Positions 1-11,394 are shown, numbered from the stretch's first letter. The stretch: 64,000 bases of DNA from Silene latifolia (GCF_048544455.1 NC_133538.1:456085311-456149310); one strand, 5' to 3'. Notes: generated by a model from the letters alone, not told the origin. Program-made: numbers and translations.

Positions 1-470
1 GGCTTGTCATCCTCGTCTTCCAATCCTTATATCTATTACGCACAACCCTTAAAATATATTTCTTTTTGTCATCCTCTAGATTCCATGTTTTCTGGAAAAA
101 AAAAAAACAAAGATAATGCTACTAATGATCTAATACAAATTTTTTAATTCAAATAATCATAATGCTAATAATTTACTACCTTCGCACAACGCCACATTGT
201 ATTTCTCTCGCCATTTGTTACATCTTTCCAACTTCTAATGATCCTGATATTTCGCGCCAACTTTCCCATATCAGACCTAAATTTCTTCAACCACCGTCCA
301 TAAGGCTGACCAAGCTCATTAAAATCAATATACATTTTCTCTTTTTTCTCATTTTTCGTTTGGTCTGCTGCATTATCAGTATTACTAAGAATCTCTTCAA
401 AAGTTTGTCCCGTTAACGGACCCCTCGTCTTCTTTTTTGGACGTGAATCTTTATCTCCATTTGCACTCAT
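1..470 (-). CDS. Transposase_24 (Ptta/En/Spm) type protein of CACTA 1, partial, two exons visible
   Basis: Translation from an ATG at 470 gives a basic N-terminus with the RGPLTG box and then DFNELGQPYG, both hallmarks I associate with the plant Transposase_24 (Ptta/En/Spm) family, the second gene of many CACTA elements. Exon 1 is 470-180 (97 codons, ending MWRCAK) with donor AAG|GTAGTA. The intron is 179-92, with acceptor TTTCCAG after a T-rich tract. Exon 2 (91-1) stays in phase and reads KTWNLEDDKKKYILRVVRNR, matching the conserved region that follows in this family. The gene runs off the left edge. No stop or frameshift is seen in the visible part, unlike the neighbouring TNPD gene. Its likely role is binding subterminal repeats. 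Family assignment is from recognisable motifs; splice sites are predicted. Confidence 0.75.
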
Positions 471-870
471 ATTGTGGACCTGAATTTAATTAAAAAAAAT
501 TAGTATGAATAAATGAAGAAAAATAACCTCATACATAAATGGGAGTAGCATTGGAGATTCAAATAGCAGCCTAATTAAAAAATTAAGAAAATGAACATAA
601 AGATAAAACGGGTAATCAATTAGTCAAGGATGATGAAAAACAAAAACAGATGTAGTCTTCTTGTATGCTTCTACTCGATTCATTAATGCAAATAATGACA
701 TTTAAAAATAAAAATAAAAAGAAACAGAGCCAAAATTTGTGAAATATTAGCTGATAGCATTACTTCATATAACAAATTTCAGTTCAAATAATTATACATC
801 AGCAACGCAAATGACATAATGACATAATCGTCTACAAACTATTTTAGAAATCAACAAAGGATGTTATTTT
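471..870. other. Spacer between the two CACTA 1 genes
   Basis: This A/T-rich stretch separates the TNPD stop (871) from the Transposase_24 gene start (470), both on the minus strand. It should hold the 3' UTR of TNPD and the 5' region of the second gene. I see no open frame or repeat in it. Confidence 0.6.
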
Positions 871-3800
871 TTATTTGGAGTTATCAAACCATAATCCCTC
901 ATCATGGTCATCTCGCACATAGACTTCGTCACGTAGTACTTGCGAATTTTGACATGTGGTCGAAAAAGGAGAAAGTTCATCAACTTGATCATACTCTTCT
1001 TCATCAACAACACCATCTACGCCAAGAATGCGTCTTTTACCATTACAAACAACTGACCGTTTCTTGTCTACAGGATCCTCAATATAGAAAATTTGCTTTG
1101 CTTGAGATGCTAGGATATAGAGGTCGTCTTTGTGACCTAGAAAATTGAAATCTACTAAAGTGAAACCCATATCATCAATATGAACTCCCTTATCACAATC
1201 GGCCCACTTACATCGAAATAAGGGTACTGAAAAATCATGATAATCAAGCTCCCATATGTCTTCAATTACCCCATAATAAGGCTTTGTTACATCTACAGGT
1301 TGTTTACCCTTTCCTACATATTCAACTGACGATGCCATAACTATAACGCCGCTATTTTGCATCGTACTTTTCGCATCCTGACGACTTGTATAAAAGCAGA
1401 ACCCATTGATATCATACCCTTCATAGGATATGATGGTGAGCTTGGGACCATATGCTAACCATCTTAAGTTCTCACTTAGGTCACATGTTGTGTCCGAGAA
1501 CTCTGTCATCACCTTTTCTTTAAACCATTGTACAAATGTCCGATTGTGTTCACTTACCAACCAAGCTTCACGTTTATGTGGATTTTGTCTTTTTATTAAG
1601 GCAAAATGATCAATTAAATATGGATGAACTTCAGTCATATGTTGCAAAACATACATATGTGCCTTATCAAAACAAGCACGGTCAACTGTAATAAACTTTT
1701 TTCCCAAAGTACCCTTCCCTTGAAGTCGTCCCTCGTGCCTAAAGGTAGGGAGTCCGATAGATTGCACACTGCTCAAGTAATCTTGGCAGAATCCAAGTGT
1801 CTCACAAGCAACTATTGCTTCAACAATGCTAGCCTCAGGTCGATACCGATTCTTCACTCGCCTCTTATACGTCCCCATCTCTCGCTCCATAGCCCACATG
1901 TTTCTGAGGAAGACCGGGCCACAAAGTTTGATTTCTCTAACCAAATGAATGATTAAGTGAACCATAATGTCGAAAAAACTGATGGGAAAGTACATTTCAA
2001 GTTCGCAAAGTGTAACAATAATATCAGCTTGTAGCTCATCTAAAGACTACGGATCAATGTCCTTAGCATTAATTGCACTAAAGAATCTGCAAAGCTTAAT
2101 GATCACTTGTCTAACATGTTTAGGTAAAACGGACCGAATAGCCACAGGGAGGAGTTGTGTCAACAAAACATGACAATCATGAGATTTTAGTCCCACTAAC
2201 TTCAAATCTTTTAGTGACACAAGACGGCTTATGTTGGAGGAATACCCATGCGGTACCTTTATACCCTTTAAAGACTCACACAATGCCATCTTCTCCTTCC
2301 TAGATAGAGTTGTGCAAGTCGGGGGTAAGTAGGTACGTTTCCCCTTTTCAATTGGTTTTACCTCGAAACGCCCCCTAGCAACCATGTCATATCTAGCTTT
2401 GACCCCATCCTTGGTCTTATTAGGCATGTTCAACAAAGTGCCGATGATACTATCAAATACATTCTTCTCTACATGCATGACATCAATACAATGTCTAACC
2501 GACAAGTGCTCCCAAAAGATGGACCTCTTTGTGTGGTACACCCCATCCGGTGGAGGTCTGTACGGTTTTCCAAATTCTGTGGTGATGTTCATAACTCGTT
2601 TGTGATACTCTTTTCCACTCAAAAATAATGGAGCCGGCCGGTGCTCTGTTTTACCATAGAATGCCTTCTTCCTCTTACGATATTGATGACTTTCATGAAG
2701 AAATCTACGACTGCCCGGGTATACATATTTCCCGCAATTCTCCAACCATTCAGATTCAGTGTCATCACCACATACGGGGCACCCCTTGTCAGTCTTCAGC
2801 CTATAACCAGAAAGGTTTCCATAAGCCGGGAAATCATTAATTGTACAATATAGCATAGCACGCATTTGAAAGTGTGAGCCGCTAGCTGCATCAAACACCC
2901 GCACACCAACATTCCATAACAATTTCAAGTCTTCTATTAGTGGAGCCAAATAAACGTCTATGTCATTACCAGGTTGTTTAGGACCCGATATTAGGAGCGT
3001 AAGTAAAATGTATTTACTCTTTGTTGTAAGCCAAGGAGGCAGATTATAAATTATTAGCATTACTGGCCAGCTGCTATGTTGGGTACTAAGAGTCCCGAAA
3101 GGATTAATTCCATCGGTACAAAGCCCTAGTCTTAAATTCCTAGGCTCTCGACCAAAGTCTGGAAAGGTTCTACCAATTGTTCTCCATTGGGGTGCATCAG
3201 CCACATGTCGTAGTTTACCATCTTTATTTCTCTCTTCGTGATGCCACACCATATATTCTGCATCTTTTGGATTTGCAAAAAACCGAATAAACCTTGGTAT
3301 AATTGGCAAATACCATAAGGTCTTGATCGGGCTCCCTTTCTTCTTATCTCCTGCTTTGATCTTTTACCTCGCTGCTTTACATCGTGGACACTCATCTAAG
3401 TCACTATAATCTTTCCAGAACAAAATGCAGTCATTTGGGCAAGCATGAATTTTTTTGTAACTCGTAGCCAATGGACACAACACTTTCTTACATCGATAAG
3501 TATTAACTGGAAGCTCATTATCTTTTGGCAACATTTATGATAAAAGTTTCACTAGAGCGGTGAAACTCTTATCACTCCATCCATTTGCCGCTTTCAAAGT
3601 ATACAATTTCAACACAGCTGATAAACGAGTGAATTTGGAGCAACCCGGATATAACGGTTTCTTAGAATCATCAACTAGCCTCTGGAAAATTTCCGGACAT
3701 TCTATAAAATCTCTTTCTAAATCATCCATCATTCTATCAATATTCTCACCCTCTACGTTGTTGTCCTTATCTTGACTATCATCGTTATCATTGACCACAT

Positions 3801-4152
3801 TAATCGGAATGTCATTAAAATCCAAACCATGCATCTCAAATTCATCCACATTATCAAACTTGGTCCCGTGATTTAAAGCATTTGAGGTACCTTGCATGTC
3901 ATATTCTTTCTCTCCATGCCATATCCACACATGATAATCAGGTTTAAACCCCTTCATTGCCAAATGATTCCGCAATTCCTTTGCACAACTTACCTTTTTC
4001 CGGTTGTTACATACATTACACGGACAAATGAGATGCTCCTCATCCCCATGTTGTTTTTGATGTGCAACAACATGGCTGATAAATTCATCAAGCCGTTTAA
4101 GAAAATAGAAATCTCGTTTCCCATACATCCAATTCCGATCCATGCCCAGCAT
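871..4152 (-). pseudogene. TNPD-type CACTA transposase, one frame broken by three in-frame stops
   Basis: This is the main transposase of the element, which cuts and rejoins element ends in the nucleus. The N-terminal part (4152-3538) begins MDRNWMYGKRD and carries CPCNVCNNRKK, matching the transposase-associated domain. The middle (about 3300-2450) is the Transposase_21 catalytic region, with LGLCTDGINPFG and a C-x2-C zinc-binding pair in GCPVCGDD. A DUF4218-like segment follows (CHVLLTQLLPVAI) and continues into 1995 as YFPISFFDIMVHLIIH. The C-terminal third (about 1300-1050) contains a DUF4216-like region (YYGVIEDIWELDYHDFSVPLF). All segments share one reading frame over 3.28 kb, interrupted only by stops at 3535-3537 (TAA), 3364-3366 (TAA) and 2047-2049 (TAG). 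I see no frameshift. The copy is probably dead unless one of these stops is spliced out. Confidence 0.9.
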
Positions 4153-4457
4153 ATTACACCGCTAAGAATAGAATAATAGTTTGTATTAGAATAATGGTCA
4201 GACCCAGGGACACTGACAGGACAGTGACAGGAATATTTTTTATAAATAAACACCGAGAAAAGTATGTATATAATTTCCGTGAAACAATGAGAATTATTAT
4301 AGTTGAGTGCAGCAGGTAAGAATATCGGATTACAGTGGTGTAGTGGTGTGGCAGGGGTTTAAATTGTTAAATTGTTTGATACTTGTATGTATTCTGCATA
4401 ATGCTGCTAGTGCTCTTTGTCCCGATGGTATGCATTTTTTGGGTAGGTTTTGCTGTC

Positions 4458-4480
4458 TAGCTTAAGACGGTCTTAAGCTA
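4458..4480. repeat. 23-nt perfect palindrome (11-bp arms, 1-nt centre)
   Basis: The arms are TAGCTTAAGAC and its exact reverse complement around a central G. The neighbouring bases (AAGACC) echo the arm. It may be the core of a small foldback element captured in the CACTA 5' region. Confidence 0.8.
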
Positions 4481-5122
4481 AGACCTCTCATAGTCGCCTT
4501 TTCATTTTAATATATCCAAATCGATTGTGGGTATATATGAAACAAGAATTTGGAACATTTTTGTACTTATCCTATCTGATTGTCAGCCAATTGCTTGTTA
4601 TGTTAAAACAGGTTGATGAAACCGCCATTTGATTGTCAGCCAATTGCTCTCACAATTAATGAAAACTTGTCACGACCATCCCTTTATTTTGTTGTAGTTA
4701 CTGAAATGGAAACAAATAGAAAAAAATATATGAGTGCCAGCAATGTTGATTCCGCTGAATATTTGGAAGCCCATCACATACCAATCAACCTTGTTTCGGT
4801 GTTTTGAATTTGATTATGATTCATGTGTTTTTAGTTGATTCATGATGTTCAATCCAGTGGACGTCAAGACAATTTTACTGGTATGTTGAGCTTGCAGGCT
4901 GCAGTAAGTGCCCACTTATTAATTGTACATTTTCAATTCTCACACTGACATTTTGATTTTCCTAAATCATTTAATTTAATTATATCCAATTCAAGTAACT
5001 TGTAGGCTTAATTGTGCTAGTGTCATCATAAACAATTATTGCCTATTAGTTGATCTTGAAGGCACTAGGCAGGAGTTGCAGCATCTAAAGTAATTAAATT
5101 TAGCTGGTGTTTTTGTGCAGTG

Positions 5123-5127
5123 CTGGT
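5123..5127. repeat. Target-site duplication CTGGT, left copy
   Basis: The identical CTGGT occurs at 11991-11995, directly after the other end of the inserted LTR element. This fixes the element boundaries at 5128 and 11990. Confidence 0.95.
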
Positions 5128-6903
5128 TGATACCTGTCGAAATGAGTATCAAAAATAATATTTATAATTTCCAAACTACAACTAGCAAGCGGTAGTAAGG
5201 GTCGATCCGCAGGGAGGTAGGGAGATAATAGTTGTTATTAATTCTAGTCTAAGGGTAACAGTTGTGGGGGGTTTTGGAGTGGATTATGTCTAAGTCTAAA
5301 TGCGTAAATAAAAGGGCAAGTAATAAAAAGAGATGTAAGCAATAATAAAAAGAATGCTAAGACGGTCGGTTCACTGCAGCTGCGACGACGGTATCTAAGT
5401 AAGTCTGATAGATCACGATAGGTGGGCAAATAAGAAGTCCTCTCGGTCCATTCTTAACTAGTAGCGCCTCTCAGCCTATATGCTATCGTCCCTAGGTCTC
5501 ACTAATACTAGCTCTCGCCCTGAAAAGTGATTCCTAATGCCTAAATTACTTATCTTTCGATCTTAGCAATTTAGTCGTCTCAATTTATTAATCTATTTTC
5601 CCTCCCCTATCTCTCGATCTTGTGGGTCGGTCAAATACTAAGCATTTAACAAGTCTCCTCTCGGTCTCGTTGTCAAATATTGCAATTAAAACATTGAAAC
5701 GGTGCTAATTTATCGCGCGTCAGTCGATCGACCAGCTAAGCCAGTCGATCGACCAACAGGTCCAGTCGATCGACTGACTAATCCAGTCGATCGACCAAAG
5801 GCCGACATCAGGTTTACTAATCTACGTCGTCTTCACCGCAGGTCCCCTCACATCTTAGCACGGGGTTTCAAGCTACGCATGATAGAATTGATAACAACAA
5901 CTAAATTAACAATTAACGGAAACGAATACATAATTAAACTAACTAAGCAATAGAGATGCAAAGGACGAAATATTGATGGCTTTGGGAACTAATCTAATCA
6001 ATTCTAAACTAACAAAATAATAAACTTAAGGACTGAAATTATGATTGAGCAATACCGAAACTGAAGGCAGAAAGGAAATCCAGATGCAAAATAGCGAACA
6101 TTATTGAGAAACTAAAATATTTGAATTGAATGTAAACTATGCTAAAATCGAGACCTAATGTCTCTCCTAAAAACTCATGATTATTCTGAAAACATAGGTT
6201 AGTTTATATAGGAAAAATCCTGCGTAACCTTTATTCCTAAACCTAATCACAATGGGCTTTGGAATTCTCGATCTCTTAATTTGCGCATCAGACCCGTTGT
6301 TCAGTCGATCGACCATAAGCATCAGTCGATCGACTAAGTAGCAGCGAACAGTAGCTACTGGAACCCGTGGGGTGGTCGATCGATCACTTGGACCAGTCGA
6401 TCGACCAACAGCGCTGTACAGAATTGCATTCTGACGAATTCTGCATCGCGCACCGATCTTAAAACAGCTGCCATTTCTTCGTTCCTTGGTCAAATCAGAC
6501 ATTCTACGCGGCGTTGGAAAGCTAAGAGGATAAGCTTTCACCTCCAATTCGAATCACTCGATTATCAGGTCTAGAACTCAAGATATAGCCATCTGAAGCA
6601 GGCTGCAATGTCGAGAAGCACTTCTTTGCTTGTTAAACTCGTACGCACCCATGCTTTTGCTATCTTTAGGCCTTGAAACGCGCACCAAGCTCATTCCTCG
6701 AGTCAATACTTCATGTCAAATGCAATGTTAATTACTTAGGGACGGATTCGGCTCGATTTCCGCTCAATTCTTCATATTTCTGCAATAATAGACAAAAACA
6801 CAAAAGTAGAGGAAAATAGGGAAATAATGGCATATATTGCACATTTGAGCTCTGAAATGCGTGTAGAATAAAGTGTGAAACATTATATTTTAGACACGCA
6901 TCA
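5128..6903 (-). repeat. 3' LTR of the non-autonomous Athila-like element
   Basis: The sense strand reads TGATGCGTGTCTAAAA and ends GACAGGTATCA. It is largely identical to 10229-11990; differences cluster in a few patches, notably around the GTCGATCGAC words (5720-5800 and 6300-6430). A TATA box in sense orientation (CCTATATAAAC) lies at 6202-6212. Confidence 0.93.
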
Positions 6904-6941
6904 AATCTCCCCAAACCAAACCTTGCTTGTCCCCAAGCAAG
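6904..6941 (-). promoter_or_regulatory. Polypurine tract with abutting 8-bp hairpin
   Basis: In sense orientation CTTGCTTG-GGGA-CAAGCAAG (6941-6922) forms a perfect 8-bp stem with a GGGA loop. The polypurine tract GTTTGGTTTGGGGAGATT (6921-6904) follows at once and ends at the 3' LTR. The tract should prime plus-strand DNA synthesis. The hairpin is an observation, and its function is unknown to me. Confidence 0.88.
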
Positions 6942-9117
6942 AACTAGACTCGATCTAATGACCTAATGGAACGAGTTCAAACTCAGAGCAAAATGCAAAC
7001 TGTAAAGCCTAAACCAGTTTAATGCAAGAACCAACAATCAATTAGCAAATGAATCATGCAAACGAGTTATGAAGTCGTTAAAAACTGCTGAACCGTCAAC
7101 CATAGAGACTTATCAAATTGGACTCTCACGGGTCGCTCATATCACACAAATAAGAACAAGGTGAAAATATAAGAGGATAGAAAGAATTCATTTTGTAAAG
7201 ACTCTCACCTAACTACGACCTATAAGAACATGCCTGCAATATAATATGAAAGTAATCTCTACAACCGTACATATGCATTCCAACCAAACAGATGACCATG
7301 ACACATGCCGAGGTAAATATGGATATGTGAGGTAAAGGGTAAGAAGGGGCTAAAATGAATTTGGATATGAGGAGTAATAAGCCAAGCTAGTAACTACAAT
7401 CCAAACTATAAGCGAATCCCAACTTCAAACTCAATGTAAATGTTACAAGACGGTGCCAATTCAAGGCACAAAACTCACAATCTCCATAAAATTGACTCCC
7501 CAAAGAATATAAACGATAATATGGGAGTGGAAATCACCAAATCATAATAATTGAACCATGTGATTTTTTCGAACTTTCTTTTTCTCGGGATGCAGTCGAT
7601 CGACCAATATAGCAAGTCGATCGACCGTCCTCTACAGTACCGAACACTCTTTTTTTTTCTTTTCTTTCTTTTTCGAATCATTTTTCTCTTATTTTTTTTT
7701 CTTTTTTTTTTTTCAATTCTATTTTTTTCTTTCTTTCCTTTTCCTTCATCTTCCCAACATTATCTCAAAATGAGCATATAACCAAATCGCAATAAAACAT
7801 TCCCAAAAATACAAGTACTAGCTCGGATAAGGTAGGCTAATTTTAGACTGTAGTTTATGGGACAAAAGAGGCTAAATTTGGCTATGAGGGGTTTATGGGC
7901 AAAATAAGAAAAGGGGAAACCTCTTCCACATGTGTCAGCAAAATCACAAACCGAATGCATACGGGTATTAAGCAGATTAAGTTCATATTTATGCACATTA
8001 AGGAAACGTGTCTCATAAGGAGTACTACTCACATTCCTAAATAAACCGGTCATAGATGACACCAGTTATAAAGCTCTAAACCTCAGAAATATGATGTAGC
8101 TTGCCAAATTTCTAAGTCAAGTTTAAAGTTCAAATGAATAATTTAACGAAAACTCGTAGATATGCATATACGATTCTACTAATAACATGTTAATTTAGCA
8201 AGGCTTAGGCATAAACAAATGCAATTGCGATGTCATCATGGAAATACTACCGTTCCGACTCAACCTATATGCTAAAATAAACGTGCATTTTATGGAAATT
8301 TTTGAAATTTTTCAATTTTTTTTTTTTTGAATTTTTGTATAAAATGAAATGAACAATGCAAAACAGAATGTAAACGTGAATGCAAGCAAATGATATGCGA
8401 CGCAAAACCCTTCCCCAAACCAAATCTCACAATGTCCCCATTGTGCAAAATCATGTAATGAGAGAAAAGAGAAACGGGAAGTTGCGAGAAATAAATAAAT
8501 GAGACATGAAGTGGAACTCGGGAACTCACAAGACTTTAAAGCGCGAAAGGAAACCTCCCCAAACCAGCGTGAGCTAGGAGGTTTCGTGGCAGCGCAGATG
8601 CTACCAATAAATACCTGAAAAGATAAACAAATACCACGCATAAAACCGAGAAAACAATAATGAAGCGGCAATTATGTGCAAAATTGAGGAAAATAGAAGA
8701 AATAAATAATGACGGAAGATAAAGTGGAGCAGAAAACTCCCTTAATTCCGCAAATCGACCAAACATAGCAGGAGAGAGGTCGTAAACAGGTACAGCAGTG
8801 CAGGGTGGTCGATCGACCTCATCACTCAGTCGATCGACCAAGTGAACAGGAACAGAAGCTCCTGGAAACCGCAGACCAGTCGATCGACTACATAGCCCAG
8901 TCGATCGAAAATCTGCTTGTAACTTCAGATTTCTTCGAATTAGCTCAATTACTCGAGCTAATGAGGTCTACAAGCCTGCAAATGCACAATAATACGCGCC
9001 CAAAATTGCGCAAAACCCAGTTGTAACAGTCTTAAGACGAAAATTAAACTAAGCACACACTAAGAGTTTTTATTTCTAAACAACTATGAAGTTTATTCGC
9101 AAAACTAAATAAATCAC
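6942..9117. other. Non-coding interior of the non-autonomous Athila-like element
   Basis: No reading frame here resembles a known protein. Visible contents are two GTCGATCGAC words at 7593-7627, a 90-bp T-rich tract (about 7648-7740, A-rich in sense), a second T tract near 8318, a duplicate hairpin plus polypurine-like tract at 8408-8445, another TGGTTTGGGGAGG tract near 8555, and four more TCGATCGA words at 8806-8910. The last group is accompanied by a segment resembling the LTR (GAACAGAAGCTCCTGG here, GAACAGTAGCTACTGG in the LTR). Confidence 0.75.
8408..8445 (-). promoter_or_regulatory. Second hairpin plus polypurine-like tract, internal
   Basis: In sense orientation CACAATG-GGGA-CATTGTG (8445-8428) is followed by AGATTTGGTTTGGGGAAGGG (8427-8408). 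The layout matches the functional tract at 6904-6941: stem, GGGA loop, then GGTTTGGTTTGGGGA. The stem sequence differs while the loop and purine tract are kept. It lies 1.5 kb upstream of the 3' LTR, so it is either an additional priming site or a duplicated relic. Confidence 0.7.
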
Positions 9118-9180
9118 ATCCGGGTTGCCTCCCGGCTAGCGCTGGTTTCAGACTGGTCCCGCTCGACCTCTTTTTCTTCA
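9118..9180 (-). promoter_or_regulatory. GTTGCCTCCC-type conserved non-coding block
   Basis: Plus-strand GGTTGCCTCCCGGCTAGCGC (9124-9143) sits just downstream of the 266-codon frame in sense direction. It resembles a degenerate copy of the PBS neighbourhood at 10200-10223 (TTGCCTCCCCGGCAGCGGCG). I have the impression that similar blocks occur in Athila-like elements of other plants, but this is from memory and unverified. Confidence 0.45.
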
Positions 9181-9185
9181 GCAGC

Positions 9186-9986
9186 TTACTCTAATGGAGC
9201 CCAATCAAAACAACTCAAGGCTCTCAGCAACCTATCATACATCTGCGCATGTGCTACACAAAACTGTAAGTAGCACCATAAGATAGAAATAGCATAGGAA
9301 ATCAAAATGTAAAAACATTTAAGCCTAACAAATTTCCTATGGCAGCTCTTAAAATCATCCACAAAATAATTCTGCCCTCCAGCTAAGGGAGGAATATAAA
9401 AGCTCAAATTATCCGCAGGTGTAAAATTAGAGAGCTCAGGAGCAATTAACTCAAAAACAACGCGAGTAGAATTAAGATGCTCAGACGGGTATGAACTGTG
9501 AGGTGGAGGAGTCTGTTCAACTAAGGGAGAAGGTGGATAATCGTCCCAAATGCATGGGGCGGTAAAGTCAAATGGGTCAATTGGGTCCTCTATAATAGGT
9601 TCGTATATAATATCGTCATACACATCCCAATTAACCTCAAGACTGTCACCCTCCTCATCGCTAGACTCGTCAAGATGGAGGTTCTCAAAGAGAGCCTCCA
9701 TATCGACCTCACTATCAGTGCAAGAATCATAAAGGGGTTCTAGACTATCCTCATAAAAAGGATTGTCAACCACGCTAATGGTCTCCTCTATGTCTCCGTC
9801 AGCATTTCCTAGATTGGTTTCTAAGGTCTCACTCACCCCCTCATCTGAGTCAACATGAAGAGAAAAAGTAGGTTTAAGAGATTCAGTAGCAAACCAATTA
9901 AAGAATTCTAATACCTCAATGACGGGGATTCCTTCGAAATCCCACTTACCTATAGACTCGAGGTATGCTCGCGTAGGGTCATTCAT
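9186..9986 (-). CDS. 266-aa protein of unknown function in the gag position
   Basis: This is the only substantial frame in the element, intact from ATG (9986) to stop (9186) and lying about 220 bp downstream of the primer-binding site. The N-terminus reads MNDPTRAYLESIGKWDFEG, with an aromatic-rich stretch (EFFNWFATES). Residues of about 45-150 are strongly acidic, with many Asp/Glu clusters (DESSDEEGDSLEVNWDVYDD) and PSPLVEQTPPP nearby. A hydrophobic stretch near residues 225-245 (CFYILISYAISILWCYLQFC) could be a membrane segment. There is no zinc knuckle, DTG, YxDD or DDE motif, so it is not gag or pol as I know them. Intactness in a non-autonomous element suggests use in trans-mobilisation or packaging, but that is inference. 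I do not recognise the family with confidence. Confidence 0.6.
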   Translation of the reverse strand: MNDPTRAYLESIGKWDFEGIPVIEVLEFFNWFATESLKPTFSLHVDSDEGVSETLETNLGNADGDIEETISVVDNPFYEDSLEPLYDSCTDSEVDMEALFENLHLDESSDEEGDSLEVNWDVYDDIIYEPIIEDPIDPFDFTAPCIWDDYPPSPLVEQTPPPHSSYPSEHLNSTRVVFELIAPELSNFTPADNLSFYIPPLAGGQNYFVDDFKSCHRKFVRLKCFYILISYAISILWCYLQFCVAHAQMYDRLLRALSCFDWAPLE

Positions 9987-10205
9987 ATGCCTTAAAAATG
10001 GTGCGAAGATATTTGGAGATCAGAGAAGGCATCTCGTCTGGGCTCAATAAACTCCCAAAGTCTGGCTAAATAAACACCAAAGATTTCGTTCTCTTCCTGC
10101 GGAAAACTCAGAAGGAACGACATGAGAACGGTCTCAAGGAACCGAAGTTCCCTGAGACTAAAGAAAGAAAGACTAAAATTAAAAACAACTAAAACTAGCG
10201 TTGCC

Positions 10206-10223
10206 TCCCCGGCAGCGGCGCCA
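10206..10223 (-). promoter_or_regulatory. Primer-binding site, tRNA-Asp type, one mismatch
   Basis: In sense orientation TGGCGCCGCTGCCGGGGA starts five bases after the 5' LTR. It equals the complement of the plant tRNA-Asp 3' end except for one base (C instead of T at position 9). The autonomous-type Athila PBS at 15093-15110 has the unmodified version. Confidence 0.9.
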
Positions 10224-11295
10224 AAATTTGATACCTGTCGAAATGAGTATCAAAAATAATATTTATAATTTCCAAACTACAACTAGCAAGCGGTAGTAAG
10301 GGTCGATCCGCAGGGAGGTAGGGAGATAATAGTTGTTATTAATTCTAGTCTAAGGGTAACAGTTGTGGGGGGTTTTGGAGTGGATTATGTCTAAGTCTAA
10401 ATGCGTAAATAAAAGGGCAAGTAATAAAAAGAGATGTAAGCAATAATAAAAAGAATGCTAAGACGGTCGGTTCACTGCAGCTGCGACGACGGTATCTAAG
10501 TAAGTCTGATAGATCACGATAGGTGGGCAAATAAGAAGTCCTCTCGGTCCATTCTTAACTAGTAGCGCCTCTCGGCGATCTTTTGGTCCCTAGGTCTCAC
10601 TAATACTAGCTCTCGCCCTGAAAAGTGATTCCTAATGCCTAAATTACTTATCTTTCGATCTTAGCAATTTAGTCGTCTCAATTTATTAATCTATTTTCCC
10701 TCCCCTATCTCTCGATCTTGTGGGTCGGTCAAATACTAAGCATTTAACAAGTCTCCTTTCGGTCTCGTTGTCAAATATTGCAATTAAAACATTGAAACGG
10801 TGCTAATTTATCGCGTGTCGATCGATCGACCACTAAGCTGATCGATCGACCAACAGTCGATCGATCGACGACTAATCCAATGATCGACCAAAGGCCGACA
10901 TCAGGGTTTACTAATCTACGTCGTCTTCACCGCAGGTCCCCTCACATCTTAGCACGGGGTTTCTAGCTACGCATGATAGAATTGATAACAACAACTAAAT
11001 TAACAATTAACTAAACGAATACATAATTAAACTAACTAAGCAATAGAGATGCAAAGGACGAAATATTGATGGCTTTGGGAACTAATCTAATCAATTCTAA
11101 ACTAACAAAATAATAAACTTAAGGACTAAAATTATGATTGAGCAATACCGAAACTGAAGGCAGAAAGGAAATCCAGATGCAAAATAGCGAACATTATTGA
11201 GAAACTAAAATATTTGAATTGAATGTAAACTATGCTAAAATCGAGATCTAATGTCTCTCCTAAAAACTCATGATTATTCTGAAAACATAGGTTAG

Positions 11296-11305
11296 TTTAT
11301 ATAGG
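11296..11305 (-). promoter_or_regulatory. TATA box of the 5' LTR
   Basis: The sense strand reads CCTATATAAA, about 690 bp into the LTR and about 90 bp downstream of a GTCGATCGAC word array. It is the best candidate for the genomic RNA promoter. Confidence 0.6.
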
Positions 11306-11394
11306 AAAAATCCTGCGTAACCTTTATTCCTAAACCTAATCACAATGGGCTTTGGAATTCTCGATCTCTTAATTTGCGCATCAGACCCGTTGTT

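Larger units (their letters stand above)
4153..5127. other. 5' region of CACTA 1 upstream of the transposase, no clear gene
   Basis: The sequence continues at 11996, after the inserted LTR element. It should hold 5' UTR or intron sequence of the minus-strand transposase transcript. A short plus-strand frame (4613-4807, 64 codons) shows no family I recognise and is probably chance. The words GATTGTCAGCCAATTGCT occur twice (about 4579 and 4630), indicating a small local duplication. A 23-nt perfect palindrome lies at 4458-4480. Confidence 0.6.

Noticed and set aside
162..416. 84-codon plus-strand frame at the left edge
   Set aside because: It is the shadow of the Transposase_24 exon on the minus strand.
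4613..4807. 64-codon plus-strand frame in the CACTA 1 5' region, considered as a captured host exon
   Set aside because: I recognise no family, no splice sites frame it, and part of it is a local duplication.
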